Source of the DNA: RGDT01 sp964630925 | Lineage (GTDB): Bacteria > Planctomycetota > Planctomycetia > Gemmatales > Gemmataceae | DNA length: 22,019 nucleotides | NCBI GenBank assembly: GCA_964630925.1 | Contig: CAZVZK010000165.1 | Span: forward strand, 1 to 22,019 | Reading direction: 5' to 3' | Shown: piece after piece, positions 7,079 through 14,180 of the stretch | Layout of the letters: each line of letters begins with the position of its first letter | Position numbering within the stretch: the stretch's first letter is position 1 | Notes under the pieces: model-generated | Database searches by the model: none | Told to the model about the DNA's origin: nothing | What the model saw: the letters and a program-made list of their open reading frames with translations, nothing else | Translations under genes and position numbers: made by a program

Positions 7079-8263
7079 TCACTCGCCGTCGAAGATCCCC
7101 GGCACCCGCCACACGTAGACCATGCCGCGCCAGCTCCCGCCCGCGGCGAGCCGCCCGTCGCGGGAGAACGACAGGCCGCGCGGGCTGGTCACGCAGGCGA
7201 AGCGGTGGACCTCCTTGCCGCTGGCCAGCTCCAGCAGCCGCACCATGTACGGCCCGTTGGTGCCGACGAGGATGTGCTTGCCGTCGGGGGAGAGGGCGAC
7301 CCCGCGGATGTCGGCCATGTTGGCCCCAAGGGCGAGCCTCCTCTCCTCCTTGCCCGTCGCCAGATCCCAGACCCGCGCCGTCGCGTCGGCGCTGTACGAG
7401 AGGGCGCGCTTGCCGTCGGGCATGACGTAGGCGCCGTACAGCGGGGCGGTGTGGCCATCGAACTTCCGCACCTCCTTGCCGGTCGCTACGTCCCAGAGGC
7501 GCATCGTCCTGTCATAGCCGGTTGACAGGATTCGCTTGCCGTCCGGGGTGAACAGGGCCATGCAGCCGTCGGTGTGGCCCTCGAACTTGCGCACCTCCTT
7601 GCCCCTCGCCACGTCCCACAGACGCAACGTCCTGTCCGCGCCGCCAGAGACGGCCCACTTGCCGTCGCGGCTCACGTCCACCGAGTAGGCGCCGCCGGCG
7701 TGACTGCCGAACTTGCGGACCTCCTTGCCGGCCTTCAGACACCAGAGGCGCAGCGTGCCGTCGATGCTCGCGGACAGCGCCTGCTTCCCGTCCGGCAGGA
7801 ACACGGCATGCTGTGTCCAGTGCGTGTGCCCCGACAGCTCGTGGAGCAGCTTGCCGGTCTTGACCTCGTACAGGCGCAGGGTGGAGCCGTCGCCGCCGAC
7901 CAGGAAGGTGCGGCCATCGGGCGAGAAGGCCGTGTTGTAGCAGTGGACGCCGCCCCAGATGAGGCGGTGGACATCCTCGCCTTTCTGGACGAGCCCCGGC
8001 ACGCGGGCGGCGATCATCTGAAGGACGCGCCCCGCGCGGGAGCGGATCTCCAAATCCTTCCCGGCCGCCGCCTTCCTGAGGAAGCGGACGGCGGGGACGC
8101 CGATGTCGGCCAGCGCCTCGCCCGCCGCCTCTCTCTTGTCGAAGGAGTCGTCGCCGAGCTGCTCGATGAGTGCGGCGATCCGCGCCGCGCTCACGCCCGC
8201 CGGAGGGGCGGCGCCGAGCAGCACCAGGGAGAGGCCGAGAGCCGCCATCGCCCGGGCTTTCAT
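7079..8263 (-). CDS. Secreted HEAT-like plus seven-blade WD40 repeat protein
   Basis: A 394-residue protein with a signal peptide (MKARAMAALGLSLVLLGAAP), a short HEAT-like helical segment (IAALIEQLGDDSFDKREAAG, about 28-47, to VLQMIAA, about 80-86), then seven WD40 blades with a 42-residue period. Blades 2-5 are nearly identical at their ends (LRLWDVARGKEVRKFEGH type), which points to recent internal duplication. It should form one closed beta-propeller in the periplasm or on the surface and act as a binding platform; no enzymatic residues are expected. The ATG at 8263 is chosen over one 14 codons upstream because GGAGGGATCGGCG precedes it and the signal peptide starts there. It follows the sulfatase by 76 bp and is coupled to the SUKH-like gene downstream. 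Confidence 0.88.
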   Translation of the reverse strand: MKARAMAALGLSLVLLGAAPPAGVSAARIAALIEQLGDDSFDKREAAGEALADIGVPAVRFLRKAAAGKDLEIRSRAGRVLQMIAARVPGLVQKGEDVHRLIWGGVHCYNTAFSPDGRTFLVGGDGSTLRLYEVKTGKLLHELSGHTHWTQHAVFLPDGKQALSASIDGTLRLWCLKAGKEVRKFGSHAGGAYSVDVSRDGKWAVSGGADRTLRLWDVARGKEVRKFEGHTDGCMALFTPDGKRILSTGYDRTMRLWDVATGKEVRKFDGHTAPLYGAYVMPDGKRALSYSADATARVWDLATGKEERRLALGANMADIRGVALSPDGKHILVGTNGPYMVRLLELASGKEVHRFACVTSPRGLSFSRDGRLAAGGSWRGMVYVWRVPGIFDGE

Positions 8264-8339
8264 CGCCGATCCCTCCTCACTCCGCAGGATCAGGCCATCA
8301 CACACCAGACGCGGAGTTGTGTCAAGCCTCCCGGGCCGA

Positions 8340-9716
8340 TCACAGCTCGCCCGGCTTGCGCACGCCCGCGCCCTCCGCCTTCGTCGCCGTGTCGCCCAGA
8401 TCCTTCCGCATCTTCGCCGCCAGCGCCTGGAGGCGCTTCACCACGTCAGCCTCCTTGTCCGAAACATCGGTCTTCTCGGCCGGGCCCATCGACAGGTCGT
8501 AGAGCGCGAGCGGCGTCTTCTTCTGCACGTACTTGCCCGGCTTGCCCCCGGACCCAGCCATCTCCAGGGAGGCGTACGCATGCGGGAGGTGCAACTTCCA
8601 CTTGCCGGATCGGACCGCCTGCAGCTCCCGGCCCCAGTAGAAGTAGTACGCCTCGTGCGGCGACTTCGCGTCCTTGACGCCCTTGAGCAGGGGCGTGATG
8701 TCCTTGCCGTCGATGGGCAATTCCGGGAGCTCCGCCCCGGACAGGGCGGCGAGGGTGGGCAGGATGTCGATGGTCATGGCCGGCTCTCGGCAGACGTGGC
8801 CGGCGGGGATGGTGCCGGGCCAGCGCATGACGCAGGGCACGCGGACGCCGCCCTCCCACGTGGTCCCTTTGCCCTCGCGCAGCCCCCCGGAGGAGCCGGC
8901 GTGGTCGCCGTAGCTCAGCCACGGGCCATTGTCCGACGTGAAGATCACCAGCGTGTCCTTCTCGATGCCGTGCTTCTTGAGGGCGGCCAGGATCTCGCCG
9001 ACGGACCAGTCGATCTCCTGGATGATGTCGCCGTAGGCGCCCTGCTTCGACGTGCCCTTCCACTTCGCCGGCGAGAACAGCGGGACGTGCGGCATCGTGT
9101 GCGGCAGGTACAGGAAGAACGGGCCGGCCTTGTTCTTCTCGATGAACTTGAGTGCGCGCCCGGTGTACTGGCCGGTCAGTTTCGACTGGTCGGGGTCGGT
9201 CTCGACGGTCTTCTCGCCGTCGATGAGCGGCAGGGCGGGGAACTTGGCCGTGGGGTGCTTCGGCCACATGTCGTTGGAGTAGGGGAGGCCGAAGTAGTCG
9301 TCGAAGCCGTGGCGCGTCGGCAGGAACTTCGGGTGATGGCCGAGGTGCCACTTGCCGTAGATGGCCGTGGCGTAGCCTTTCGGCTTGAGGACGCCGGCGA
9401 TGACCTTCTCCTTGTCGGAGATGCCGATCTTCGACGCCGGCCCGAGGGCACCGAGGATGCCGACGCGGTTGGGGTAGCAGCCGGTGAGCAGGGCGGTGCG
9501 CGACGCGGAGCAGACGGCCTGGGCCACGTAGAAGTCGGTGAATCGTACGCCGTCTTTCGGCAGGGAGTCGATGTGTGGCGTCTTCCAGCCCGTGGCGCCG
9601 AAGCAGCCGAGGTCGCCGTAGCCGAGGTCGTCGGCGTAGATGAGGACGACGTTGGGCGGCTTGGCGAGGGCGGGCGAGGCGGCGAGGAAGAGGCACGCGA
9701 AGACAAGGCGGGTCAT
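8340..9716 (-). CDS. Secreted sulfatase (arylsulfatase type, formylglycine-dependent)
   Basis: Hydrolyses sulfate esters, probably on sulfated polysaccharides, outside the cytoplasmic membrane. The 458-residue protein has a signal peptide (MTRLVFACLFLAASPALA), metal ligands Asp29 and Asp30 in IYADDLGYGDLG, and the CSASRTALLTG motif in which Cys69 is the residue oxidised to formylglycine. YGKWHLGHH and FTSDNGPW supply further active-site and metal ligands. The motif has Ala where Pro is most common, a variant allowed in the family, and it needs a formylglycine-generating enzyme encoded elsewhere. The ATG at 9716 follows AAGGACTTGCGCC, a good ribosome binding site, and removes an unlikely 11-residue extension. 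The natural substrate cannot be told from sequence. Confidence 0.95.
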   Translation of the reverse strand: MTRLVFACLFLAASPALAKPPNVVLIYADDLGYGDLGCFGATGWKTPHIDSLPKDGVRFTDFYVAQAVCSASRTALLTGCYPNRVGILGALGPASKIGISDKEKVIAGVLKPKGYATAIYGKWHLGHHPKFLPTRHGFDDYFGLPYSNDMWPKHPTAKFPALPLIDGEKTVETDPDQSKLTGQYTGRALKFIEKNKAGPFFLYLPHTMPHVPLFSPAKWKGTSKQGAYGDIIQEIDWSVGEILAALKKHGIEKDTLVIFTSDNGPWLSYGDHAGSSGGLREGKGTTWEGGVRVPCVMRWPGTIPAGHVCREPAMTIDILPTLAALSGAELPELPIDGKDITPLLKGVKDAKSPHEAYYFYWGRELQAVRSGKWKLHLPHAYASLEMAGSGGKPGKYVQKKTPLALYDLSMGPAEKTDVSDKEADVVKRLQALAAKMRKDLGDTATKAEGAGVRKPGEL

Positions 9717-9989
9717 GGCGCAAGTCCTTGTGGGAGAGGGGGCAGCCATTATTTTCTGATTTCGTTGTCCGGTTGTCAGGCCAGTTTCGCTTATCCTCCT
9801 GAGGCGTCGCCATATCGCCGGGCGGGCCGCCGGGAATAGCAGGGCTCAAGGGGGCGTTCGCGCCCCCCTCTGAAGGTCCGCGCCTGTCGGTCCGCCGTCC
9901 GTTTCCTGACATCCCGACGCGGGCAAGAGGCTCGCGTCGGGTGCAGGAATTTGTACACAGTCAAGGCCCGCCTTGACGGCGACACCGAC
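9717..9989. promoter_or_regulatory. Divergent intergenic region with two stable hairpins
   Basis: Gap of 273 bp between the sulfatase and the epimerase-like gene; no coding frame is convincing. It contains GGGGGCG (9850-9856), TTCG, CGCCCCC (9861-9867), a 7-bp stem with a UUCG tetraloop that resembles the REP-like palindrome at 11996-12016. A second hairpin has a perfect 9-bp stem (CCCGACGCG 9913-9921, CGCGTCGGG 9933-9941, 11-nt loop) about 50 nt before the ATG at 9990. Neither is followed by a T-run. The promoters of both genes must be here but are not recognisable. Confidence 0.45.
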
Positions 9990-10859
9990 ATGCCACCGAC
10001 CCTGGTCATCGCCTCGAATAGTTTTGTCGGGCGGGCCGTGTGCGCTCTACTGCCCGATGCCGTGCCGGCCACACGCGCCACGGGGTGCGACCTGCTCGAT
10101 GACGGCGCCGTGTCGCGGCTCGTGGGGTCGGTGCGTCCGTCGGCGGTCATCAACTGCGCCGGCGCGCCGGGCCGCGCCCCCCCCGACGAACAGTATGCGT
10201 TGCACGTCCAGGGGACGTTGAATCTGCTGGGGGCGGTACGGGCCCACACGCCGGGGGCGGCGGTGGTGCTGGTCGGGTCGGCGGCGGAGTACGGCGAGCC
10301 GGCGATGCTGCCGACGCCGGAGGACGCGCCGACGCGGCCTCTGACGTTCTACGGGGCGTCGAAGCTGGCGCAGACGCACCTGGCGGCGGCGTGCGCCGCC
10401 GAGTGGGGGCTGCGGGTGGTGGTGGCGCGGCTGTTCAACGTGATCGGGCCGGGCCTGCCGGGGCGGTACTTCCTGGCGGCGCTGGCTGAGCGCCTGCGTG
10501 CGACGGACGGCGAGACGTTCAGCGTGGACGGGTTCGGGGCGACGCGCGACTTCATCGACGTGCGCGACGTGGCGCGGGCGCTGGTGGCGCTGCGTGATGT
10601 GGCGGAGCCGGGGCGGATGGGGCTGGCGAACGTGGGCTCGGGCGAGGAGGTGTCGGTGGGCGAGGCGGCGGCGTGCATGGGGGCGTTGGCCGGGGGGCGG
10701 AGGCCGGCCGATTCGGGGCGTGGCGGGGGCGTGACGCGCAGCCGGGCGGACATCGCGCGGCTGCGGGCGTTGACGGGGTGGACGCCAGCCATCGGCTGGC
10801 GCGAGAGCGTGGCGGCGGTGTGGGCTGACGCGGTCAATCCACCAGGACATCCTGGGTGA
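9990..10859 (+). CDS. NAD-dependent epimerase/dehydratase, GDP-4-dehydro-6-deoxymannose reductase-like
   Basis: Extended SDR nucleotide-sugar enzyme of 289 residues. The family is shown by VGSAAEYGE (active-site Ser region), FYGASKLAQ (YxxxK), RLFNVIGPG and ATRDFIDVRDVARAL, all in the usual order. The length and these motifs fit reductases such as Rmd that complete GDP-rhamnose synthesis from the Gmd product, but other epimerases are possible. Odd point: the N-terminal dinucleotide motif reads VIASNSFVG instead of TGASGFVG, so two of the three glycines are replaced. The ATG at 9990 is chosen because the Rossmann strand begins right after it; an in-frame TTG at 9951 is less likely. The last 26 bp overlap the convergent gene at 10834. 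Confidence 0.85.
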   Translation: MPPTLVIASNSFVGRAVCALLPDAVPATRATGCDLLDDGAVSRLVGSVRPSAVINCAGAPGRAPPDEQYALHVQGTLNLLGAVRAHTPGAAVVLVGSAAEYGEPAMLPTPEDAPTRPLTFYGASKLAQTHLAAACAAEWGLRVVVARLFNVIGPGLPGRYFLAALAERLRATDGETFSVDGFGATRDFIDVRDVARALVALRDVAEPGRMGLANVGSGEEVSVGEAAACMGALAGGRRPADSGRGGGVTRSRADIARLRALTGWTPAIGWRESVAAVWADAVNPPGHPG

Positions 10860-11346
10860 GCTGCCGTTCGTACTCCGCGCGGACGAATGTGAACGGCCCG
10901 AGATCGTAGACCCACGCATCTCGGTGGAACTGGCAGAAGTCCGACCAGCGGACGGTGTCCGCCGATAGCTCGATGCGGACCTGCAAGAACCAACACTCGA
11001 TGATCCCACAGGTGCAGCCGAGGACCGTCGCCTTGGCGCGGCGGGGGTCGTCCGGCTCGAGGACGAACCCCCAATCAGCCGGCTCGTCGAGGAGCTGGCG
11101 GCAGGGGAGCAGCACCATCGACGCCGGGAGGTAGTGATAGTCCCCTGCCCGGAAGTCGAAGCCCTTCGGGTCGTCGAACTCCTCGCGTCTGTCTTCCTTC
11201 TCCGCCAGCACCCACGGCACCTCGGCGGCGCGTACGAGATCGAGGAGCGACACGCCGTTGATGGAGATGTGGGCCTGACGGTAGGGCCGCCGCTCCGCCG
11301 TGCATCGGGCGAGAGGGGGACACAGCGTCACCTCGAACCGATCCAT
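10834..11346 (-). CDS. Conserved hypothetical protein with LGCTCGIIECW motif
   Basis: A 170-residue soluble protein that I cannot assign to a named family. It begins MDRFEVTLCPPLARCTAERR, contains INGVSLLDLVRAAEVPW (about 29-45), YHYLPASMVLLP, and a striking LGCTCGIIECWFLQVRIEL segment (about 109-127) with three cysteines; I have the impression that related small proteins with a similar Cys-rich turn occur in other phyla. A metal or redox role is possible but unproven. The ATG is preceded by GGAGGTGAGGA, a near-ideal ribosome binding site which includes the stop codon of the upstream membrane protein gene, so the two are surely one operon. Its 3' end overlaps the epimerase-like gene. Confidence 0.75.
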   Translation of the reverse strand: MDRFEVTLCPPLARCTAERRPYRQAHISINGVSLLDLVRAAEVPWVLAEKEDRREEFDDPKGFDFRAGDYHYLPASMVLLPCRQLLDEPADWGFVLEPDDPRRAKATVLGCTCGIIECWFLQVRIELSADTVRWSDFCQFHRDAWVYDLGPFTFVRAEYERQLTQDVLVD

Positions 11347-11349
11347 TCC

Positions 11350-11817
11350 TCACCTCCGTTGCATGATTCGGGTGTCCTCGCGGCCTGCGTGCCCGGACGC
11401 GAGAGAGCCGCGTCCCCATGCCCATCGGCAACAACAGGCCAGTACGGCTGCGGCGGCCCCGATCGCGCCTCCCCCGAGGACGGCGGCCCACTGGTGGACA
11501 CCAAAGGCACGGGAGAACTCATCGCCCACGATATGCGGGTAGATGGCGGCCCCGAGGACCACCCCGAGGACGGCTCCGACGGGCACCCAGATGGCGAGAT
11601 CCTTCAGCCGTCCGCGGAGGGGATGGGCGCCGAAGAGGACGGCGATGGTGGTGAGGCCGAAGGCTCCGCCCGCCGCGGTGAGGAGGGCCGGCCTCCAACG
11701 GCCTTCGGACGGCCCTTGAAAAAGGATGATCCCGCCGATGAGCCCGAAGAAGGCGCCGACGGAGGCCCCCGCGACGGCGCGGGCGAACGGCCCCTGGATC
11801 AGCCCGGATTCCGGCAT
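11350..11817 (-). CDS. Small integral membrane protein, about four helices
   Basis: A 155-residue hydrophobic protein of unknown function. Four membrane segments are apparent: VAGASVGAFFGLIGGIILF (about 15-33), ALLTAAGGAFGLTTIAVLF (about 44-62), LAIWVPVGAVLGVVLGAAIY (about 74-93) and AAVLGGGAIGAAAAVLACCC (about 110-129). All are rich in Gly and Ala, suggesting tight helix packing. The C-terminal 25 residues are basic and would be cytoplasmic. GGAGGAGGCG precedes the ATG at 11817, a strong ribosome binding site. Three bases separate its stop from the next gene, with which it forms a two-gene operon. No transporter or enzyme motif was found. Confidence 0.75.
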   Translation of the reverse strand: MPESGLIQGPFARAVAGASVGAFFGLIGGIILFQGPSEGRWRPALLTAAGGAFGLTTIAVLFGAHPLRGRLKDLAIWVPVGAVLGVVLGAAIYPHIVGDEFSRAFGVHQWAAVLGGGAIGAAAAVLACCCRWAWGRGSLASGHAGREDTRIMQRR

Positions 11818-12059
11818 CGCCTCCTCCGGGGTGGCCCCGCCATCGAGAGTGCGGCGTCCTTCATGGCTCCCGCTCCATCTCGCCGCTGTCGGGGTTACAT
11901 CCTATCATGCCGCAGAACGGCCCCGCGCGAATTATCGCGTCCCGCCCGCCGTCAGTATCAGGATGAGAGCCTGCGGCCACTCTCCCCCGATCGAGCTGGG
12001 GGCGAGACGCCCCCAGACCCCCGCCCAGGACCGGCCCGGACCGTGTTACCCACCCCGAG
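11818..12059. promoter_or_regulatory. Divergent intergenic region upstream of the DUF116-prenyl synthase gene
   Basis: Gap of 242 bp. It has a small palindrome CGCGA-ATTA-TCGCG (11926-11939) that could be an operator or part of a promoter, and the REP-like hairpin listed separately, which falls about 45 nt before the GTG of the fusion gene. No clear promoter boxes were found. Confidence 0.3.
11992..12023. repeat. REP-like palindromic repeat, copy 1
   Basis: CTGGGGGCG, AGA, CGCCCCCAG (11996-12016) forms a perfect 9-bp stem with a 3-nt loop. With its flanks, all 32 nt of 11992-12023 are identical to the reverse complement of 21962-21993. It lies within the leader of the rightward gene at 12060. 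No T-run follows, so a classical terminator is unlikely. Confidence 0.85.
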
Positions 12060-13844
12060 GTGCCGATCGTGGTATCCGCCGACGTGCCCGCCCCCGAGAA
12101 GCGCCTCTCGTCCGCCGCGTTCAAGGCCGTCCCCCAGACACGCGAGCTGCGCGACCGCATCCGCGCCGTCGCCGCAGACATCGCCCGCCCGCTCGACCGC
12201 GGCGCCGGCCTGACCAAGAAGAGCCTCCAGACGCTCGGCGAGGGGCTGCTCAAACACATGGGCGAGGCGGAGGAGTACCTCGGCTTCGCGATGGTGTGCA
12301 TCGCCAACGAGTACTGGCGCGAACAGGTGATGGCCATCCCGTTCAGCCGCCGCCTCATGCTCCTGCCGCACTGCCTCAAGAACGCCGAGGGCTGCCCGGC
12401 GGACTATGACGAGTTCGGCCTCGACTGCCGCAAGTGCGGGGCATGCTCCGTCGCGGACTTCAAGACGCGGGCGGAGGACCTGGGCTACAAGGTGCTGGTC
12501 AGCGAGGGGACGCCCATCGTCCTCAAGATCATCGTCTCCGGCCACATCGACGCCATCGTCGGCGTCGCCTGCCTCAACGTGCTGGAGAAGGCAATCGACA
12601 AGATCCTCCTCGCCGGCATCCCCTGCGTGGCGGCCCCGCTCCTGTCGAGCAACTGCAAATCGACCTCCGTCGATAATGACTGGGTCTTCGAGCTGATCAA
12701 CCTCCACAAGCCGGCGGAGATCCCGACGAAGACCTACGTCCACCTCATGCGGGCGGCGTTCCAGTCGTGCGAGGAGCCGAACCTCACGCGCCTCGCCCCG
12801 CGTAGCCGCGCCACCAGCACAAGGCCCGATGACCCGCTGACGGTCCACGAGAACATCGCCTACGACTGGATGGCGCAGGGCGGCAAGCGCTCGCGTCCGT
12901 TCATCACGCTGGCGGCCTTCGACGCCCTCAAGGGGGCGCCCGGCACGAAGTCCGTCGAGGGCGTGGCCCTGACCGACAGCGTGCAGCGTGTGGCCCTGGC
13001 CATCGAGGCCTTCCACAAGGCGTCACTCGTCCACGACGACATCGAGGACGACGACACCTTCCGCTATGGCCGCACCACCCTCCACCGGCAGTACGGCGTC
13101 GGCGCCGCGATCAACGTGGGTGATTACCTCCTCGGCCTGGGCTACCGCCTCATCACGCGCGAAAAGAAGACGCTGGGCGGCGACTGCACGGCGGACATCG
13201 TGGACAAGCTTGCCGACGCCCACCTGAAGCTGTCGGAGGGGCAGGGGGCCGAGCTGCTGTGGCGCGACGCCCGCGACAAGTCGCTGACGGCGCTCGACGC
13301 GCTGAAGATCTACGCGCTCAAGACGGCACCGGCGTTCGAGGCGGCGCTGTACGCCGGGGTGCGTCTGGCGGGGCCGGCGGACGGCTACGAGAAGGCGGTC
13401 ACCGAGTTCAGCAAGAACCTGGGCGTGGCGTTCCAGATCCTCAACGACTTCAAGGACTGGGACGGCGACAGCGACAACAAGCTCGTCGCCGGCCAGGACG
13501 CCCTCGCCGCCCGGCCCACGCTGCTGCTGGCGCTGGCGCTGGAGGGCAGCAAGCCGGACGACAGGGCCGAGCTGCTGACGCTGCTGCACGACCGGGATGC
13601 GTGGCCGGCGGAGGGCGTGCTGGAGCGTGTGCGGACGCTGTTCACGCGGGCCGGGGCGTTCGACAAGGCGGAGAAGCTGGTCGAGAAGTTCCGGGCCAAG
13701 GCCGAGGCCATCGCCGACGGCATCGAGCCCGTGGAGCTGCGTGAGCTGATGTACTTCCTGGTCGATTCCGTGCTGGAGAAGCGGGCCGAGGCCCCGCCCC
13801 CGGCGATGCTCCAGTTGTTGCCCACGGTGGCCGCCGCGCGATGA
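12060..13844 (+). CDS. Fusion of DUF116 and trans-polyprenyl diphosphate synthase
   Basis: A 594-residue cytoplasmic protein. The N-terminal half is DUF116: LPHCLKN with Cys105, then Cys112 and CRKCGAC (Cys123, 126, 129), and VSEGTPIVLKIIVSGHIDAI; the cysteines suggest a metal or Fe-S site (inference). The C-terminal half from about 255 is an all-helical isoprenyl diphosphate synthase: GGKRSRP (274-280), first Asp motif DDIEDDD (326-332), GRTTLHRQYG and FQILNDFKDWDGD with Asn462, Asp463 and Asp466. It would condense allylic diphosphate with isopentenyl diphosphate. Ala321, five residues before the first motif, lacks the bulky side chain of short-chain enzymes, fitting a longer product. The second motif has Asn for the first Asp. 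The start is GTG at 12060 or GTG at 12069, the latter better spaced from CGAGG. Confidence 0.88.
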   Translation: MPIVVSADVPAPEKRLSSAAFKAVPQTRELRDRIRAVAADIARPLDRGAGLTKKSLQTLGEGLLKHMGEAEEYLGFAMVCIANEYWREQVMAIPFSRRLMLLPHCLKNAEGCPADYDEFGLDCRKCGACSVADFKTRAEDLGYKVLVSEGTPIVLKIIVSGHIDAIVGVACLNVLEKAIDKILLAGIPCVAAPLLSSNCKSTSVDNDWVFELINLHKPAEIPTKTYVHLMRAAFQSCEEPNLTRLAPRSRATSTRPDDPLTVHENIAYDWMAQGGKRSRPFITLAAFDALKGAPGTKSVEGVALTDSVQRVALAIEAFHKASLVHDDIEDDDTFRYGRTTLHRQYGVGAAINVGDYLLGLGYRLITREKKTLGGDCTADIVDKLADAHLKLSEGQGAELLWRDARDKSLTALDALKIYALKTAPAFEAALYAGVRLAGPADGYEKAVTEFSKNLGVAFQILNDFKDWDGDSDNKLVAGQDALAARPTLLLALALEGSKPDDRAELLTLLHDRDAWPAEGVLERVRTLFTRAGAFDKAEKLVEKFRAKAEAIADGIEPVELRELMYFLVDSVLEKRAEAPPPAMLQLLPTVAAAR

Positions 13845-13863
13845 CGAGACCCGACCACGGCCG

Positions 13864-14156
13864 GGCGAGGCTCCTGCCGAGCCGGGGCGAGGCTCCTGCC
13901 GAGCCGGGGCGAGGCGGGGTTGGAATTGGACGAAATGAGACAGGATGCGCTGGCCGGGTGGGGCGGATTGCATTGCATTGCACCCCCCCAGACACCCCCT
14001 GAAATGCATATTCGTGGCGGCATTTGCATTGCAGGGCAAGTGGTCAGACCGCCGACACCACCGCCGCCGCGGCCCACCCCGTCTCATTTTGTCCAACTCC
14101 AGATGTCAGGTGCTCGGTTGCGTGTCGCTCACCGTCGGCTCGGCAGGAGCCTCGCC
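13864..14156. repeat. Imperfect long inverted-repeat element in the 336-bp gap
   Basis: The gap 13845-14180 has no gene but clear structure. A 22-nt unit beginning GCGAGGCTCCTGCCGAGCC occurs twice in tandem and starts a third time (13865-13915). Its reverse complement recurs exactly over 21 nt at 14136-14156. Inside these, 13922-13941 (GGAATTGGACGAAATGAGAC) pairs with 14081-14100 with 2 mismatches in 20. The centre contains direct repeats of TTGCATTGCA (13967-13982 and 14024-14033) and is richer in A+T than nearby genes. Nested inverted arms without a coding frame fit a non-autonomous mobile element or a structured transcript; no target-site duplication could be made out. Confidence 0.7.
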
Positions 14157-14180
14157 CTCCCTCTTCGGTGAAGGTCAGCG

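Noticed and set aside
8103..9839. Long open frame on the plus strand opposite the sulfatase and WD40 genes
   Set aside because: It is antisense to two proteins with clear family motifs. High GC at third codon positions keeps the opposite frame open; its product is low-complexity Val/Gly/Arg/Asp with no motif.
13865..13915. CRISPR-like direct repeats
   Set aside because: The 22-nt units are directly abutting with no spacers and only about 2.3 copies, so this is a tandem repeat within a larger inverted-repeat element.
11958..14096. Long minus-strand open frames opposite the DUF116-prenyl synthase fusion
   Set aside because: Same GC-driven shadow effect; the plus strand encodes two recognisable domains.
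13844..14180. Short plus-strand frames in the inverted-repeat gap
   Set aside because: They cross the repeat arms, have no ribosome binding site and give no recognisable protein.
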